DNA of 64,000 nt from an uncultured Massilia sp. Its GTDB lineage: Bacteria; Pseudomonadota; Gammaproteobacteria; Burkholderiales; Burkholderiaceae_D. Positions 7,847 to 16,274 of this stretch are shown here, piece after piece; the first letter of the stretch is position 1, and every line of letters begins with the position of its first letter. The translations under genes were made by a program, and so were the position numbers. Where the stretch lies: assembly GCA_913778765.1 (NCBI GenBank), contig CAJYXO010000049.1, positions 40,366-104,365 of the forward strand. Direction: 5' to 3'. A model generated the notes under the pieces. That model worked only from the letters and a program-made list of their open reading frames with translations. It made no database searches and was not told the DNA's origin.

Positions 7847-8473
7847 TTAGAAGAAGCTTTCGGGGATGACCAGCACGTCGCCCGGGCGCATCGGCGTGTT
7901 GGCCGAGATGTCGCCGTTCTTGATCAGGTCGTCCAGGCGCACATTGAATTTCTCCTGGCGGCCATCGACGGTACGGATCAGGCTCGCGCGGTTACCGGCC
8001 GCAAACTCGGTGGTGCCGCCGACGGCGATCATCACGTCCATCAGGGTCATGTCGCGGCGATACGGCAGGGCCTGCGGTTTGGCGGCCTGGCCGACCACGC
8101 GGACCTGCTCGCTGAAATTGCCGACGAAGTTGGTGACGATGACGGTCACCACCGGCTGCTGGATGAATTTGGCCAGCGCCTTTTCGATGTCGCGCGCCAG
8201 TTCGGTCGAGCTCTTGCCGGCGGCCTGCAGGTCTTCGACCAGCGGCGTGGTGATCTTGCCGTCCGGACGTACCGGCACCGCCATCGACACTTCGGGATTA
8301 CGCCACACCATGATGTTGACGGTGTCGCCCGGGCCGATCAGGTAATCGGCATTGCTGACCTGGGTCTGCGGCGGCGCTTGGGTGCTGGTGGCGCAGCCGC
8401 TCAGTGCCAGCGTGCACGCCACGGCGGCTGCCATCGCCGCATGTTTGATCAGGTTCGCCTTGTCCTTGCCCAC
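7847..8473 (-). CDS. XrtA/PEP-CTERM system polysaccharide export lipoprotein (Wza-like)
   Basis: A 208-aa outer-membrane-directed lipoprotein. The GTG at 8473 is chosen because AAGGGG lies just upstream and the signal peptide then has normal length, with lipobox LSGC and Cys27. A polysaccharide-export domain follows (YLIGPGDTVNIMVWRNPEVS to about residue 120), then an SLBB-like part (VRVVGQAAKPQALPYRRDMTLMDVMIAVGG), ending RPGDVLVIPESFF. It would form the periplasmic and outer-membrane exit for the polymer, together with the chain-length protein encoded divergently at 9059. An in-frame ATG upstream would add 40 residues unlike a signal peptide. Confidence 0.88.
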   Translation of the reverse strand: MGKDKANLIKHAAMAAAVACTLALSGCATSTQAPPQTQVSNADYLIGPGDTVNIMVWRNPEVSMAVPVRPDGKITTPLVEDLQAAGKSSTELARDIEKALAKFIQQPVVTVIVTNFVGNFSEQVRVVGQAAKPQALPYRRDMTLMDVMIAVGGTTEFAAGNRASLIRTVDGRQEKFNVRLDDLIKNGDISANTPMRPGDVLVIPESFF

Positions 8474-9058
8474 GTCAATCCCCTTCCACCAACGGTGCCT
8501 GCAAAAAATTGTAAAAAAGCCACTAACAGCGGCGTATTGTATACCATAGTGCTTCTGGAAAAGACCGCGCACAATAGAAATTGTTTTCGTCAATCCATTT
8601 TTGTTGCAGCGACTTTTTGAACATTGCTGCCCTGCGTTCGTGCACGTAGGTGTACCACATATGGAACAGTTGTGACGTTTCGGACAGGCACCAACCGTGC
8701 ACCCCCTTTTGCATTTTAGACATTACAATGCAGCTGTTTGATTTCGAACAATTGCAGTGAGACAAGTCTATGCAGCCATGCCGCACGCATGAACAACCAT
8801 GTTTTTTGCATGCAATAAGCCGCGCAGATTTCATTGATGCCCATTCAATAATTTCACGAAGTTAATGCAAATTCGTCGAATCTCCTGGTTTCCCACCGGA
8901 ACTTGTGTTGTAGGCGAGGCACGTCCTGCCGAGCGTTTCACATTTTTCTCGTGCGTAATTGCAATTGCCCGGAGTACAAGCGATGATGCGAGGTATTTCA
9001 TTTTTCCTTGATCCGGCTCAAAGCAAGAGGCCGGATCGTTTATGGCGAGACTGACACG
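8474..9058. promoter_or_regulatory. Divergent control region between export lipoprotein and EPS operon
   Basis: A 585-bp AT-richer gap with no convincing gene. It must hold promoters for both directions. Seen here are a sigma-54-like site (8686-8701, plus), an 18-bp imperfect dyad TGTACC-N6-GGAACA (8651-8668) and, for the minus direction, a weak extended -10 (TGGTATACAAT, near 8535-8545). A 103-codon reading frame within it has no family features. Confidence 0.6.
8686..8701 (+). promoter_or_regulatory. Candidate sigma-54 promoter of the EPS operon
   Basis: AGGCACCAACCGTGCA has the exact GG-N10-GC spacing and the GGCAC and TGCA cores of an RpoN promoter, but differs at the first T, the G after CAC and the first T of TTGC. 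It would leave a leader of about 345 nt before the chain-length gene. No TGTAAA-N5-TCGACA element is seen nearby. Confidence 0.5.
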
Positions 9059-10597
9059 ATGGCAGAACTTACAGCCGCACTCCTCAATTTCCTCAAGGCG
9101 ATTGGCAAATACCGCTGGCATGCGGTCGTCATCACCTGGACCATCGCGCTGATCGGCTGGTTCGTGGTGCTCCGCTTGCCCAACCAGTACGAGGCCTCGG
9201 CCCGCGTCTATGTCGACACGCAGAGCATCCTGAAGCCCCTGCTGTCGGGCATGACCACCCTGCCCAACCTGGACCAGCAGGTGGTGTTCATGCGCCGCAC
9301 CCTGATCAGCCGTCCGAACGTCGAGCGCCTGATGCGCATGACGGACCTGGACGTGAAGGCCAAGGACAGCAAGGAACACGAAAAGATGGTCGACGACCTG
9401 ATGTCCCAGATCAAGATCGGGGGCACCGAGCGCGACGACATCTACACGCTGACCTATGTGTCGAGCAACCCGAAGCTGGGCAAGGAAATCGTGCAGAACC
9501 TGCTGCAGATCTTCGTCGAGGGCAGCTTCAGCGGCAAGAAGCAGGATTCCGAAAAGGCGGTCCAGTTCATCGACGACCAGATCAAGTCGTATGAAGACAA
9601 GCTGGCCGCGGCCGAGAACTCGCTGAAGGAGTTCAAGATCAAGAACATGGGCCTGCTGCCGCGCGAAGGCGGCGGCGACTTCGGCGGCCAGCTGATGCAG
9701 GCCACCGATCAGCTGAGCACGGCGCGCCTGGAACTGGCCGAGGCCGAACAGGCCCGCAACGCGATCCGCCGCCAGATCTCGGGCGAGCCGGCCAAGCCGG
9801 GCGAAACCTCGACCTTCGTGCCGGTGACCGATCCGGACCTGGAAGCCCGCATCGTCACCGTGCAGAAGAACCTCGACGGCCTGCGTCTGCAGTACACCGA
9901 AGAGCATCCGGACATCGTCGCCAACAAGCGCCTGCTGGGGCAGCTGCTGGCGCAGAAGGCCGATCTGGCCAAGACCAAGAAGCGCAGCGCCGACCCGGGC
10001 GCCGGCTACAGCCCGATGCTGCAGCAGCTGAACATCCAGCTGTCGCAGGCCGAAGCCCAGGTGGCCTCGATGCGCACCCGCGTCGAAGAGTACAGCGGCC
10101 GCGTGGCGCGCCTGCGCGCCCAGAGCGCGTCGGTGCCGGAGATCGAAGCCCAGCTGGCCCAGCTGAACCGCGACTACCAGGTCAACCGCGAAAACTACCA
10201 GAAGCTGGTCGAGCGCCGCGAATCGGCGCGCCTGTCGGGCGACCTGTCGTCCGCCACCGACATGCTGACCTTCCGCGTGATCGATCCGCCCACCGTCCCG
10301 ACCCAGCCGAGCGGCCCGAACCGCCTGCGCCTGTTCTCGCTGGTGTTCGCCGCGGCGCTGGCGGCCGGCATCGCCGTCGCTTTCCTGATGAGCCAGGTGC
10401 GTCCGACCTTCCTCAGCCATGCCACGCTGCGCGAGGTCACCGGCCTGCCGGTGCTCGGCTCGATCGGCATGAACTGGACCGGCGAGCAGACCGTGCGCCG
10501 CAAGCGCCGCCTGGTCGCCCTCGGCTTCTCGGTGCTGGTCCTGTTCGGCGCGTACGGCGCCGGTGTGGCGGCGATCCTGTCGCGCCCCACGCTTTGA
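9059..10597 (+). CDS. XrtA system polysaccharide chain-length determinant (Wzz/GumC-like)
   Basis: A 512-aa inner-membrane co-polymerase. A first membrane helix lies near residues 18-37 (HAVVITWTIALIGWFVVL), then a Wzz domain with PNQYEASARVYVDTQ, and a long periplasmic coiled-coil stretch (roughly 150-400). A second membrane helix follows (LFSLVFAAALAAGIAVAFL) and, unusually for Wzz, a third near the C-terminus (LVALGFSVLVLFGAYGAGV). It sets polymer length and couples polymerisation to the export lipoprotein. The ATG at 9059 is preferred over an in-frame codon at 9008 because family members begin directly at this MAEL-type helix. The tyrosine autokinase follows after 19 nt. Confidence 0.93.
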   Translation: MAELTAALLNFLKAIGKYRWHAVVITWTIALIGWFVVLRLPNQYEASARVYVDTQSILKPLLSGMTTLPNLDQQVVFMRRTLISRPNVERLMRMTDLDVKAKDSKEHEKMVDDLMSQIKIGGTERDDIYTLTYVSSNPKLGKEIVQNLLQIFVEGSFSGKKQDSEKAVQFIDDQIKSYEDKLAAAENSLKEFKIKNMGLLPREGGGDFGGQLMQATDQLSTARLELAEAEQARNAIRRQISGEPAKPGETSTFVPVTDPDLEARIVTVQKNLDGLRLQYTEEHPDIVANKRLLGQLLAQKADLAKTKKRSADPGAGYSPMLQQLNIQLSQAEAQVASMRTRVEEYSGRVARLRAQSASVPEIEAQLAQLNRDYQVNRENYQKLVERRESARLSGDLSSATDMLTFRVIDPPTVPTQPSGPNRLRLFSLVFAAALAAGIAVAFLMSQVRPTFLSHATLREVTGLPVLGSIGMNWTGEQTVRRKRRLVALGFSVLVLFGAYGAGVAAILSRPTL

Positions 10598-10616
10598 GTT
10601 ACGCAAGGAGTTCAAC

Positions 10617-11555
10617 GTGAGCATTATCGAAAAAGCAGCCAGCCGCATCGACCGCCAGCGCCCTGTCACCCCGGGCGCCGCTGCCGCCACGCCGGCCGCC
10701 GCCGCCGCCACCATCGTCGACGACGCCCCGGCCGCCGTCCTGGAACAGGAAGCGCCGCGCGCGACCGTGCGTCCGGCGCCGCTGCTGTCGGCCGCCGCCG
10801 AAGCCGAACCGGTGCAGTCGAAACCCGCCACCCGCCGCATCGAACTGGACCTGGCGCGCATGCGCGAGCTGGGCATGGTCACCGCCGCCGGCGGCCGCAC
10901 CCCGCTGCTGGAAGACTTCCGCATCATCAAGCGCCCGCTGCTGCAGCGCGCCTTCGCCGAACGCGTCCCGGGCGACAAGCCGGGCAACCTGATCATGCTG
11001 ACCAGCTCCCTGCCGGGCGAAGGCAAGACCTATTGCGCGATCAACCTGGCAATGAGCATCGCGATGGAACTCGACCACACCGTGCTGCTGGTCGACGCCG
11101 ACGTCGCCCGTCCCTCGGTGCTGCGCACGCTCGGCCTGCCGTCCCAGCGCGGCCTGATGGACATCCTGACCGACGACAAGGTCGACATGGCCGATGTCAT
11201 GCTGCGCACCAACGTCGACACGCTGTCGATCCTGCCGGCCGGCACCGCCACCGCGCGCGCCACCGAACTGCTGGCCAGCTCCACCATGAGCAACCTGGTC
11301 AACGAGATCGCCAACCGCTATCCGGACCGGATCGTGATCTTCGATTCGCCGCCTCTGCTGCTGACCAGCGAAGCCCGCGAACTCGCCTCGCACATGGGGC
11401 AGATCGTGGTGGTGGTCGAGGCCCAGACCACGACCCAGCATGCGGTCAAGGAAGCGCTGCACCAGCTGGAAGGCTTCAGCAACGTCAATCTCATCTATAA
11501 CAAGACCAGGGACCTCCCCGGCATCGAAGAGACGTATGACTATCACTACGGCTAA
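10617..11555 (+). CDS. XrtA-associated tyrosine autokinase (BY-kinase)
   Basis: A 312-aa cytoplasmic kinase of the CpsD/Wzc type. Walker A is TSSLPGEGKT (129-138), Walker A' VLLVDADVARPS (156-167), and Walker B IVIFDSPPLL. The C-terminus ends in a tyrosine cluster, TYDYHYG. The first 100 residues are Ala/Pro-rich and probably a flexible tether. It phosphorylates itself in trans with the chain-length protein and so regulates polymer length. The start is GTG 10617 with a perfect AAGGAG six bases upstream. The next gene begins 20 nt before its stop in another frame. Confidence 0.93.
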   Translation: MSIIEKAASRIDRQRPVTPGAAAATPAAAAATIVDDAPAAVLEQEAPRATVRPAPLLSAAAEAEPVQSKPATRRIELDLARMRELGMVTAAGGRTPLLEDFRIIKRPLLQRAFAERVPGDKPGNLIMLTSSLPGEGKTYCAINLAMSIAMELDHTVLLVDADVARPSVLRTLGLPSQRGLMDILTDDKVDMADVMLRTNVDTLSILPAGTATARATELLASSTMSNLVNEIANRYPDRIVIFDSPPLLLTSEARELASHMGQIVVVVEAQTTTQHAVKEALHQLEGFSNVNLIYNKTRDLPGIEETYDYHYG

Positions 11556-13125
11556 GCTGCCGCGCAAGGCTTTGCGGCTGACGCCGCTTGCCCTGGCGGC
11601 GCTGCTGATGTCGGCCGAATGCCACGCCGACTGGAAATTGACGCCGACCGTCGGCGTTGCCGAGACCTACAGCGACAACCCCGGCCTGCTGACCGACGAC
11701 GAAGCGCATGGCCAGTGGATCAGCGAAGCGACCCCCGGGTTCAAGCTGAGCAACCGCTCGCGCCGCCTGCGCCTGGACGCCCTGGGCGAATGGCATTTCT
11801 ACTCCTACCAGGACAAGAACACGCCGCGCACCCACGACCGCGAGCGCCGCTACACCTTCGACGCCGACGCCCTGCTGGTCGAGAACCTGCTGTCGCTGGA
11901 AGCGAGCGCGAACGGCTCGCGCCAGGCGACGTCGGCGTTCGGGCCGCGCTTCACGCAGCCTTATTCGACCTTCAACCGCACCGACGTGCGCACCTGGAGC
12001 GTCAGCCCGGTCGTGCGGCACCGCTTCGGCTCCTTCGCCGACCTGCAGATGCGCGTGACCCGCGATTCGGTGCAGAACGACGGCGACATCGCCGCCAACG
12101 CCTTCGCCAACAGCAAGTCGACCACCGGCCAGTTCACCCTGGGCAGCCCGGCCAACGCGCTCGGCGCCTTCGGCTGGGGCCTGCAATACCAGCACCAGGA
12201 CCTGCAGACCGAGCGCTACGGCGATTCGACCTCCGAAAACGCCTCGCTCAACCTGCGCTACCGCTTGAACAGCACGCTGGACGGCGTCTTCACCATCGGT
12301 CACGACAGCTACGAATACACCGGCATGAACAACCGCAGCGGCGGTCCGAGCTACTTGATGGGCGGCATCTGGACCCCGAGCCCGCGCACCAGCATCGATG
12401 CGCGCATCGGCCACAGCTACCTGGGCCGCACCGGTTCGCTGAACGCGGTGCAGCGCAACCGCCACCTGGTGTCGCGCGTGCTGTACAGCGACCAGGTGAC
12501 GACCACCCGCGCGCAATTCCTGCTGCCGGCGGCGATCGACACCGCGGCCATGCTGGACCGCCTGTTCAGCGCCAGCATCAGCGACCCGATCGCGCGCGCG
12601 CTGGCAGTGCAGGCCTACATGGCCTCCGCCGGCCTGCCGCCCAGCCTGGCCAACAACATCAATTACCTGAGCAACCGCTACATGCGCGAGCGGCGCCTGC
12701 AGGCGGCCCTGATCTACAACATGGCGCACAGCACGATCACGCTGTCCGCCTACCGCAGCGAGCGCATCGCGCTGTCGGAGCAGCAGACCGACAGCGACCT
12801 GCTGGGCAGCCAGCTGAATTCGCTAAACGACAACGTACGCCAGAAAGGCGTCGACCTCAGCTTCAACTACCGCCTGTCGGCGCGCTCGGCCCTGAACGCC
12901 GCCGCCGTGGCCAGCCGCGCGACCTCGCTCACCACCGGCATCGTCTCGCCCAGCCACCAGCTGACCCTGGGCCTGACGCGCCAGTTCGGGCGCAAGACCA
13001 ATGCCATGCTCGAGCTGCGCCACACGGCCGGCAACGGCGGCACCCCGAGCCTGAACGGCTTGTTCGCGGGGGCCGGCAGTTATACCGAAAACGCCATCAC
13101 GGCGACCCTTGCCGTCCAGTTTTAA
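11536..13125 (+). CDS. PEP-CTERM system outer-membrane beta-barrel protein
   Basis: A 529-aa outer-membrane protein of the TIGR03016 type found in XrtA loci. A signal peptide of about 31 residues ends in AECHA, and the mature protein starts DWKLTPTVGVAETYSDN. The rest alternates aromatic and polar residues as amphipathic strands, and the last residues, ATLAVQF, end in the terminal Phe expected for BAM recognition. It probably forms an export or secretin-like pore for the EPS system. The ATG at 11536 overlaps the kinase gene by 20 nt and gives a normal signal peptide. Confidence 0.87.
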   Translation: MTITTAKLPRKALRLTPLALAALLMSAECHADWKLTPTVGVAETYSDNPGLLTDDEAHGQWISEATPGFKLSNRSRRLRLDALGEWHFYSYQDKNTPRTHDRERRYTFDADALLVENLLSLEASANGSRQATSAFGPRFTQPYSTFNRTDVRTWSVSPVVRHRFGSFADLQMRVTRDSVQNDGDIAANAFANSKSTTGQFTLGSPANALGAFGWGLQYQHQDLQTERYGDSTSENASLNLRYRLNSTLDGVFTIGHDSYEYTGMNNRSGGPSYLMGGIWTPSPRTSIDARIGHSYLGRTGSLNAVQRNRHLVSRVLYSDQVTTTRAQFLLPAAIDTAAMLDRLFSASISDPIARALAVQAYMASAGLPPSLANNINYLSNRYMRERRLQAALIYNMAHSTITLSAYRSERIALSEQQTDSDLLGSQLNSLNDNVRQKGVDLSFNYRLSARSALNAAAVASRATSLTTGIVSPSHQLTLGLTRQFGRKTNAMLELRHTAGNGGTPSLNGLFAGAGSYTENAITATLAVQF

Positions 13126-13136
13126 GCGGAGCAGCG

Positions 13137-14180
13137 ATGTACGAGACCTATTACGGATTTTCCGCCAAGCCCTTCCAGCTGCGGCCCGACCCGCACTTCT
13201 TCTTCGGCAGCAAGGGGCACAAGCGCGCCATGGCCTACCTCGAGTACGGGCTGTCGCAGGGCGAAGGCTTCATCATCGTCACCGGCGAAGTCGGCGCAGG
13301 CAAGACCACGCTGGTACGCAACCTGTTCAACCGCCTGCCGTCCGACCAGATCGTGGCGGCCCACATCGTCAACACCCACCTCGATCCGGACGACACCCTG
13401 CGCATGGTGGTGTCGGCGTTCGGCCTGCCGTACGAAGGCGCGAGCAAGACCGACCTGCTGACCCGCCTGGAAAAATTCCTGTGCGACGTCGACCACCAGG
13501 GCAAGCGCGCCCTGCTCGTCATCGACGAAGCCCAGAACCTGTCGGCGCGCACGGTGGAAGAGCTGCGCATGCTGTCGAACTTCCAGACCGACGACAAATC
13601 GCTGCTGCAGACCTTCCTGCTCGGCCAGCCCGAATTCCGCGCCACCCTGCACAGCCCCGGCATGCAGCAGCTGCGCCAGCGCGTGATCGCCAGCTACCAC
13701 CTGGGCCCGATGGACGCGCAGGAGACCCGCGCCTACATCGAGCACCGCCTGCACACCGTCGGCTGGAACGGCGACCCGTCCTTCGACGACGGCGCCCACG
13801 CCGCCATCTACGCCTACAGCGGCGGCATCCCGCGCAAGGTCAACACCCTGATGGACCGCGTGCTGCTGATGGGCTACCTGGAAGAGATGCACGCCTTCAC
13901 GGAAGCCGACATCAACACCGTCATCAGCGACATCAGCGAAGAATTCCAGCTGCCGCAATCGCAGGGCGACTCGCTGGCCGTCAACACCCCGGCGGTGCTC
14001 GGACAAGAGCTGCGCACCAGCGACACGCGCACCGGCGACCGCCGCGCCAACAGCGTCGAGGTGCTGGACGAACGCATGATGCGCCTCGAAAAGTCGATCG
14101 TTTCCGTACTGTCGATCCTGAAGAAGATCGTCGCCACGCCCCAGGGGGCGGTAACCCAGCCGATGGACAACCAAGAATGA
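13137..14180 (+). CDS. XrtA-associated ATPase (ExeA/GspA-like AAA)
   Basis: A 347-aa ATPase of the TIGR03015 type. It begins MYETYYGFSAKPFQLRPDP, typical of ExeA-like AAA proteins. Walker A is GEVGAGKTT (50-58), Walker B ALLVIDEAQNLS, and a sensor-like QLRQRV follows. The C-terminal 70 residues are polar and end in a short helix. In ExeA-type systems the ATPase helps assemble an outer-membrane complex through the cell wall, which fits the barrel protein just upstream (11 nt). The stop overlaps the next start as ATGA. Confidence 0.92.
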   Translation: MYETYYGFSAKPFQLRPDPHFFFGSKGHKRAMAYLEYGLSQGEGFIIVTGEVGAGKTTLVRNLFNRLPSDQIVAAHIVNTHLDPDDTLRMVVSAFGLPYEGASKTDLLTRLEKFLCDVDHQGKRALLVIDEAQNLSARTVEELRMLSNFQTDDKSLLQTFLLGQPEFRATLHSPGMQQLRQRVIASYHLGPMDAQETRAYIEHRLHTVGWNGDPSFDDGAHAAIYAYSGGIPRKVNTLMDRVLLMGYLEEMHAFTEADINTVISDISEEFQLPQSQGDSLAVNTPAVLGQELRTSDTRTGDRRANSVEVLDERMMRLEKSIVSVLSILKKIVATPQGAVTQPMDNQE

Positions 14181-15061
14181 ACATGTACGAACTCGCCCCG
14201 CGCCGCCTGCCGGCGCCGGGAGAACGCATCCGCAACGCGATGACCTGCGACGTCGAGGATTACTTCCAGGTGTCCGCATTCGCGCCCTACATCGACCGCG
14301 CCAGCTGGCCGAGCCGCGAGTGCCGCGTCGAAGCCAACATGGACCGCATCCTGGCCCTGTTCGAGCGCAATGACGTCCGCGCCACCTTCTTCACCCTGGG
14401 CTGGATCGCCGAGCGCTATCCGCAGGTGGTGCGCCGCATCGTCGCCGGCGGCCACGAGCTGGCCAGCCACGGCTACGGCCACCTGCGCGCCTCCGACCAG
14501 ACCCGCGCCGAATTCGCCAACGACATCCGCTCCAGCAAGGCGCTGCTGGAAGACATCGGCGGACAGGCGGTACTCGGCTACCGCGCGCCCAGCTTCTCGA
14601 TCGGCCGCGCCAACCTGTGGGCGCTGGACGAACTGCTGGACGCCGGCTACCGCTACAGCTCCAGCATCTACCCGATCGCCCACGACCACTACGGCATGCC
14701 GGAAGCGCCGCGCTTCGCGTTCTACCCGAACGGCCCGGACGGCCTGCTGGAAGTGCCGATCACCACGGTCCAGATGATGGGCCGTAACCTGCCGGCCGGC
14801 GGCGGCGGCTACTTCCGCCTGCTGCCCTACGCCCTGTCGCGCTGGATGATGGCAAAGGTCAACCGCGACGACCGCCAGCCTTCGCTGTTCTACTTCCACC
14901 CGTGGGAGATCGACACCGAACAGCCGCGTCCCGAAGGCCTGGGCGCGAAGGCGCGCTTCCGCCACTACATCAACATCGACCGGATGGAAGCCCGCATCGA
15001 GTCCCTGGCGCGCGATTTCGCCTGGGACCGGATGGACCGCATCTTCCTGAACCAGGAATGA
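14177..15061 (+). CDS. XrtA-associated polysaccharide deacetylase
   Basis: A 294-aa NodB-fold deacetylase of the TIGR03006 type. The first catalytic motif is TCDVEDYFQV (about 23-32), where D25, E27 and D28 take the place of the usual TFDD. The metal histidines are in GGHELASHGYGH. Later blocks are GYRAPSFSIG and FYFHPWEID. It removes N- or O-acetyl groups from the polymer or a lipid-linked intermediate. It is translationally coupled to the ATPase gene by a 4-nt overlap. A second, unrelated-looking deacetylase is at 24611-25585. Confidence 0.92.
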   Translation: MNMYELAPRRLPAPGERIRNAMTCDVEDYFQVSAFAPYIDRASWPSRECRVEANMDRILALFERNDVRATFFTLGWIAERYPQVVRRIVAGGHELASHGYGHLRASDQTRAEFANDIRSSKALLEDIGGQAVLGYRAPSFSIGRANLWALDELLDAGYRYSSSIYPIAHDHYGMPEAPRFAFYPNGPDGLLEVPITTVQMMGRNLPAGGGGYFRLLPYALSRWMMAKVNRDDRQPSLFYFHPWEIDTEQPRPEGLGAKARFRHYINIDRMEARIESLARDFAWDRMDRIFLNQE

Positions 15062-15071
15062 GGGCGCCATC

Positions 15072-16274
15072 ATGGAAGACCTGCTGCTGCTGATCCACCG
15101 GATCCCCTACCCGCCCAACAAGGGCGACAAGATCCGCTCCTACCACCTGCTGAAACACCTGGCGCAGCACTACCGGGTGCACCTCGCGACCTTCGTCGAC
15201 GATCCCAACGACTGGCAGTACGTGCCGCACGTGGAAGCGCTGTGCGCGAGCAGCCATTTCGCCAAAATGAATCCGCTGCTGTCGCGCGTGCGCAGCCTGG
15301 GCGCGCTGCTGAAGAACCGCTCGCTGTCGCAGGAGTACTACCGCGACGCCGGCATGGCGCGCTGGGTCGACGACACCCTCGCCGCGAACAGGATCGACCG
15401 GGTGCTGGTGTTCTGTTCGCCGATGGCGCAGTACGCCGAAGGCCACCGCAATGCGCGCCGCGTGATCGACTTCTGCGACATCGATTCCGAAAAATGGCGC
15501 GCCTACGCCGAGCAGAAGTCCTTCCCGATGAACCTGGTCTACCGCTACGAAGCGAAGCAGCTGCTACGCTACGAGCGCCAGGTCGCGCGCGACTACGACG
15601 CCTCGCTGTTCGTGTCCGCCCCCGAGGCCGAGCTGTTCCGCCGCCTGGCGCCGGAAAGCAGCGTCAAGATCGGCCACTTCACCAACGGCGTCGACACCGA
15701 CTACTTCTCGCCCGAGCTGCAGCATGCGAATCCGTTTGCGGCCTCCGAGCGCGCGCTGGTGTTCACCGGCGCGATGGATTACTGGCCGAACATCGACGCC
15801 GTCAAATGGTTCGCCGCCGAGGTGTTCCCGAGCGTGCGACAGCGCTTCCCGGACGCCCGCTTCTACATCGTCGGCTCGCGTCCAAGCCCGGCGGTGCAGG
15901 CCCTGGCCCAGCAGCCCGGCATCGTGGTGACCGGCACCGTACCCGACGTGCGGCCCTACATCGCCCACGCCGCCGCCGCGGTGGCGCCGCTGCGCATCGC
16001 GCGCGGCGTGCAGAACAAGGTGCTGGAAGCGATGGCGATGGCGACCCCGGTGGTGGTCTCGCCGCAGGCGCTGGAGGGCATCGACGCCGTGCCCGGCAGC
16101 GAACTGGTGCTGGCCGACGAACCGGCCGCCTTCGCCGACGCCTGCGCCGCCCTGCTCGAAGGGCAGGACAGCGCCAGCGCCGCCATCGGCCGCGCCGCGC
16201 GCGCCAAAGTCCAGCGGCAGTACAGCTGGTCGAGCAACCTTGCATGCATTGGGGAGAGCCTCGAATGTTCCTGA
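15072..16274 (+). CDS. XrtA-associated GT4 sugar transferase (stp1 type)
   Basis: A 400-aa GT-B glycosyltransferase of the TIGR03087 type. The N-terminus IHRIPYPPNKGDKIRSYHLL holds the acceptor-side NKGDK motif. The C-terminal half has FTGAMDYWPN and the donor-binding segment IARGVQNKVLEAMAMATPVV. It adds one sugar to the lipid-linked repeat unit at the inner face of the membrane. The gene starts 10 nt after the deacetylase and its end overlaps the start of xrtA by 10 nt. The sugar specificity is unknown. Confidence 0.92.
   Translation: MEDLLLLIHRIPYPPNKGDKIRSYHLLKHLAQHYRVHLATFVDDPNDWQYVPHVEALCASSHFAKMNPLLSRVRSLGALLKNRSLSQEYYRDAGMARWVDDTLAANRIDRVLVFCSPMAQYAEGHRNARRVIDFCDIDSEKWRAYAEQKSFPMNLVYRYEAKQLLRYERQVARDYDASLFVSAPEAELFRRLAPESSVKIGHFTNGVDTDYFSPELQHANPFAASERALVFTGAMDYWPNIDAVKWFAAEVFPSVRQRFPDARFYIVGSRPSPAVQALAQQPGIVVTGTVPDVRPYIAHAAAAVAPLRIARGVQNKVLEAMAMATPVVVSPQALEGIDAVPGSELVLADEPAAFADACAALLEGQDSASAAIGRAARAKVQRQYSWSSNLACIGESLECS

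Noticed and set aside
8523..8834. 103-codon minus-strand frame in the divergent control region
   Set aside because: It is Cys/His/Lys-rich without any family pattern and overlaps the likely promoters.
8831..11026. 731-codon minus-strand frame across the EPS control region and chain-length gene
   Set aside because: It is antisense to two well-supported genes, with low-complexity Arg/Ala/Gln content and no motif.
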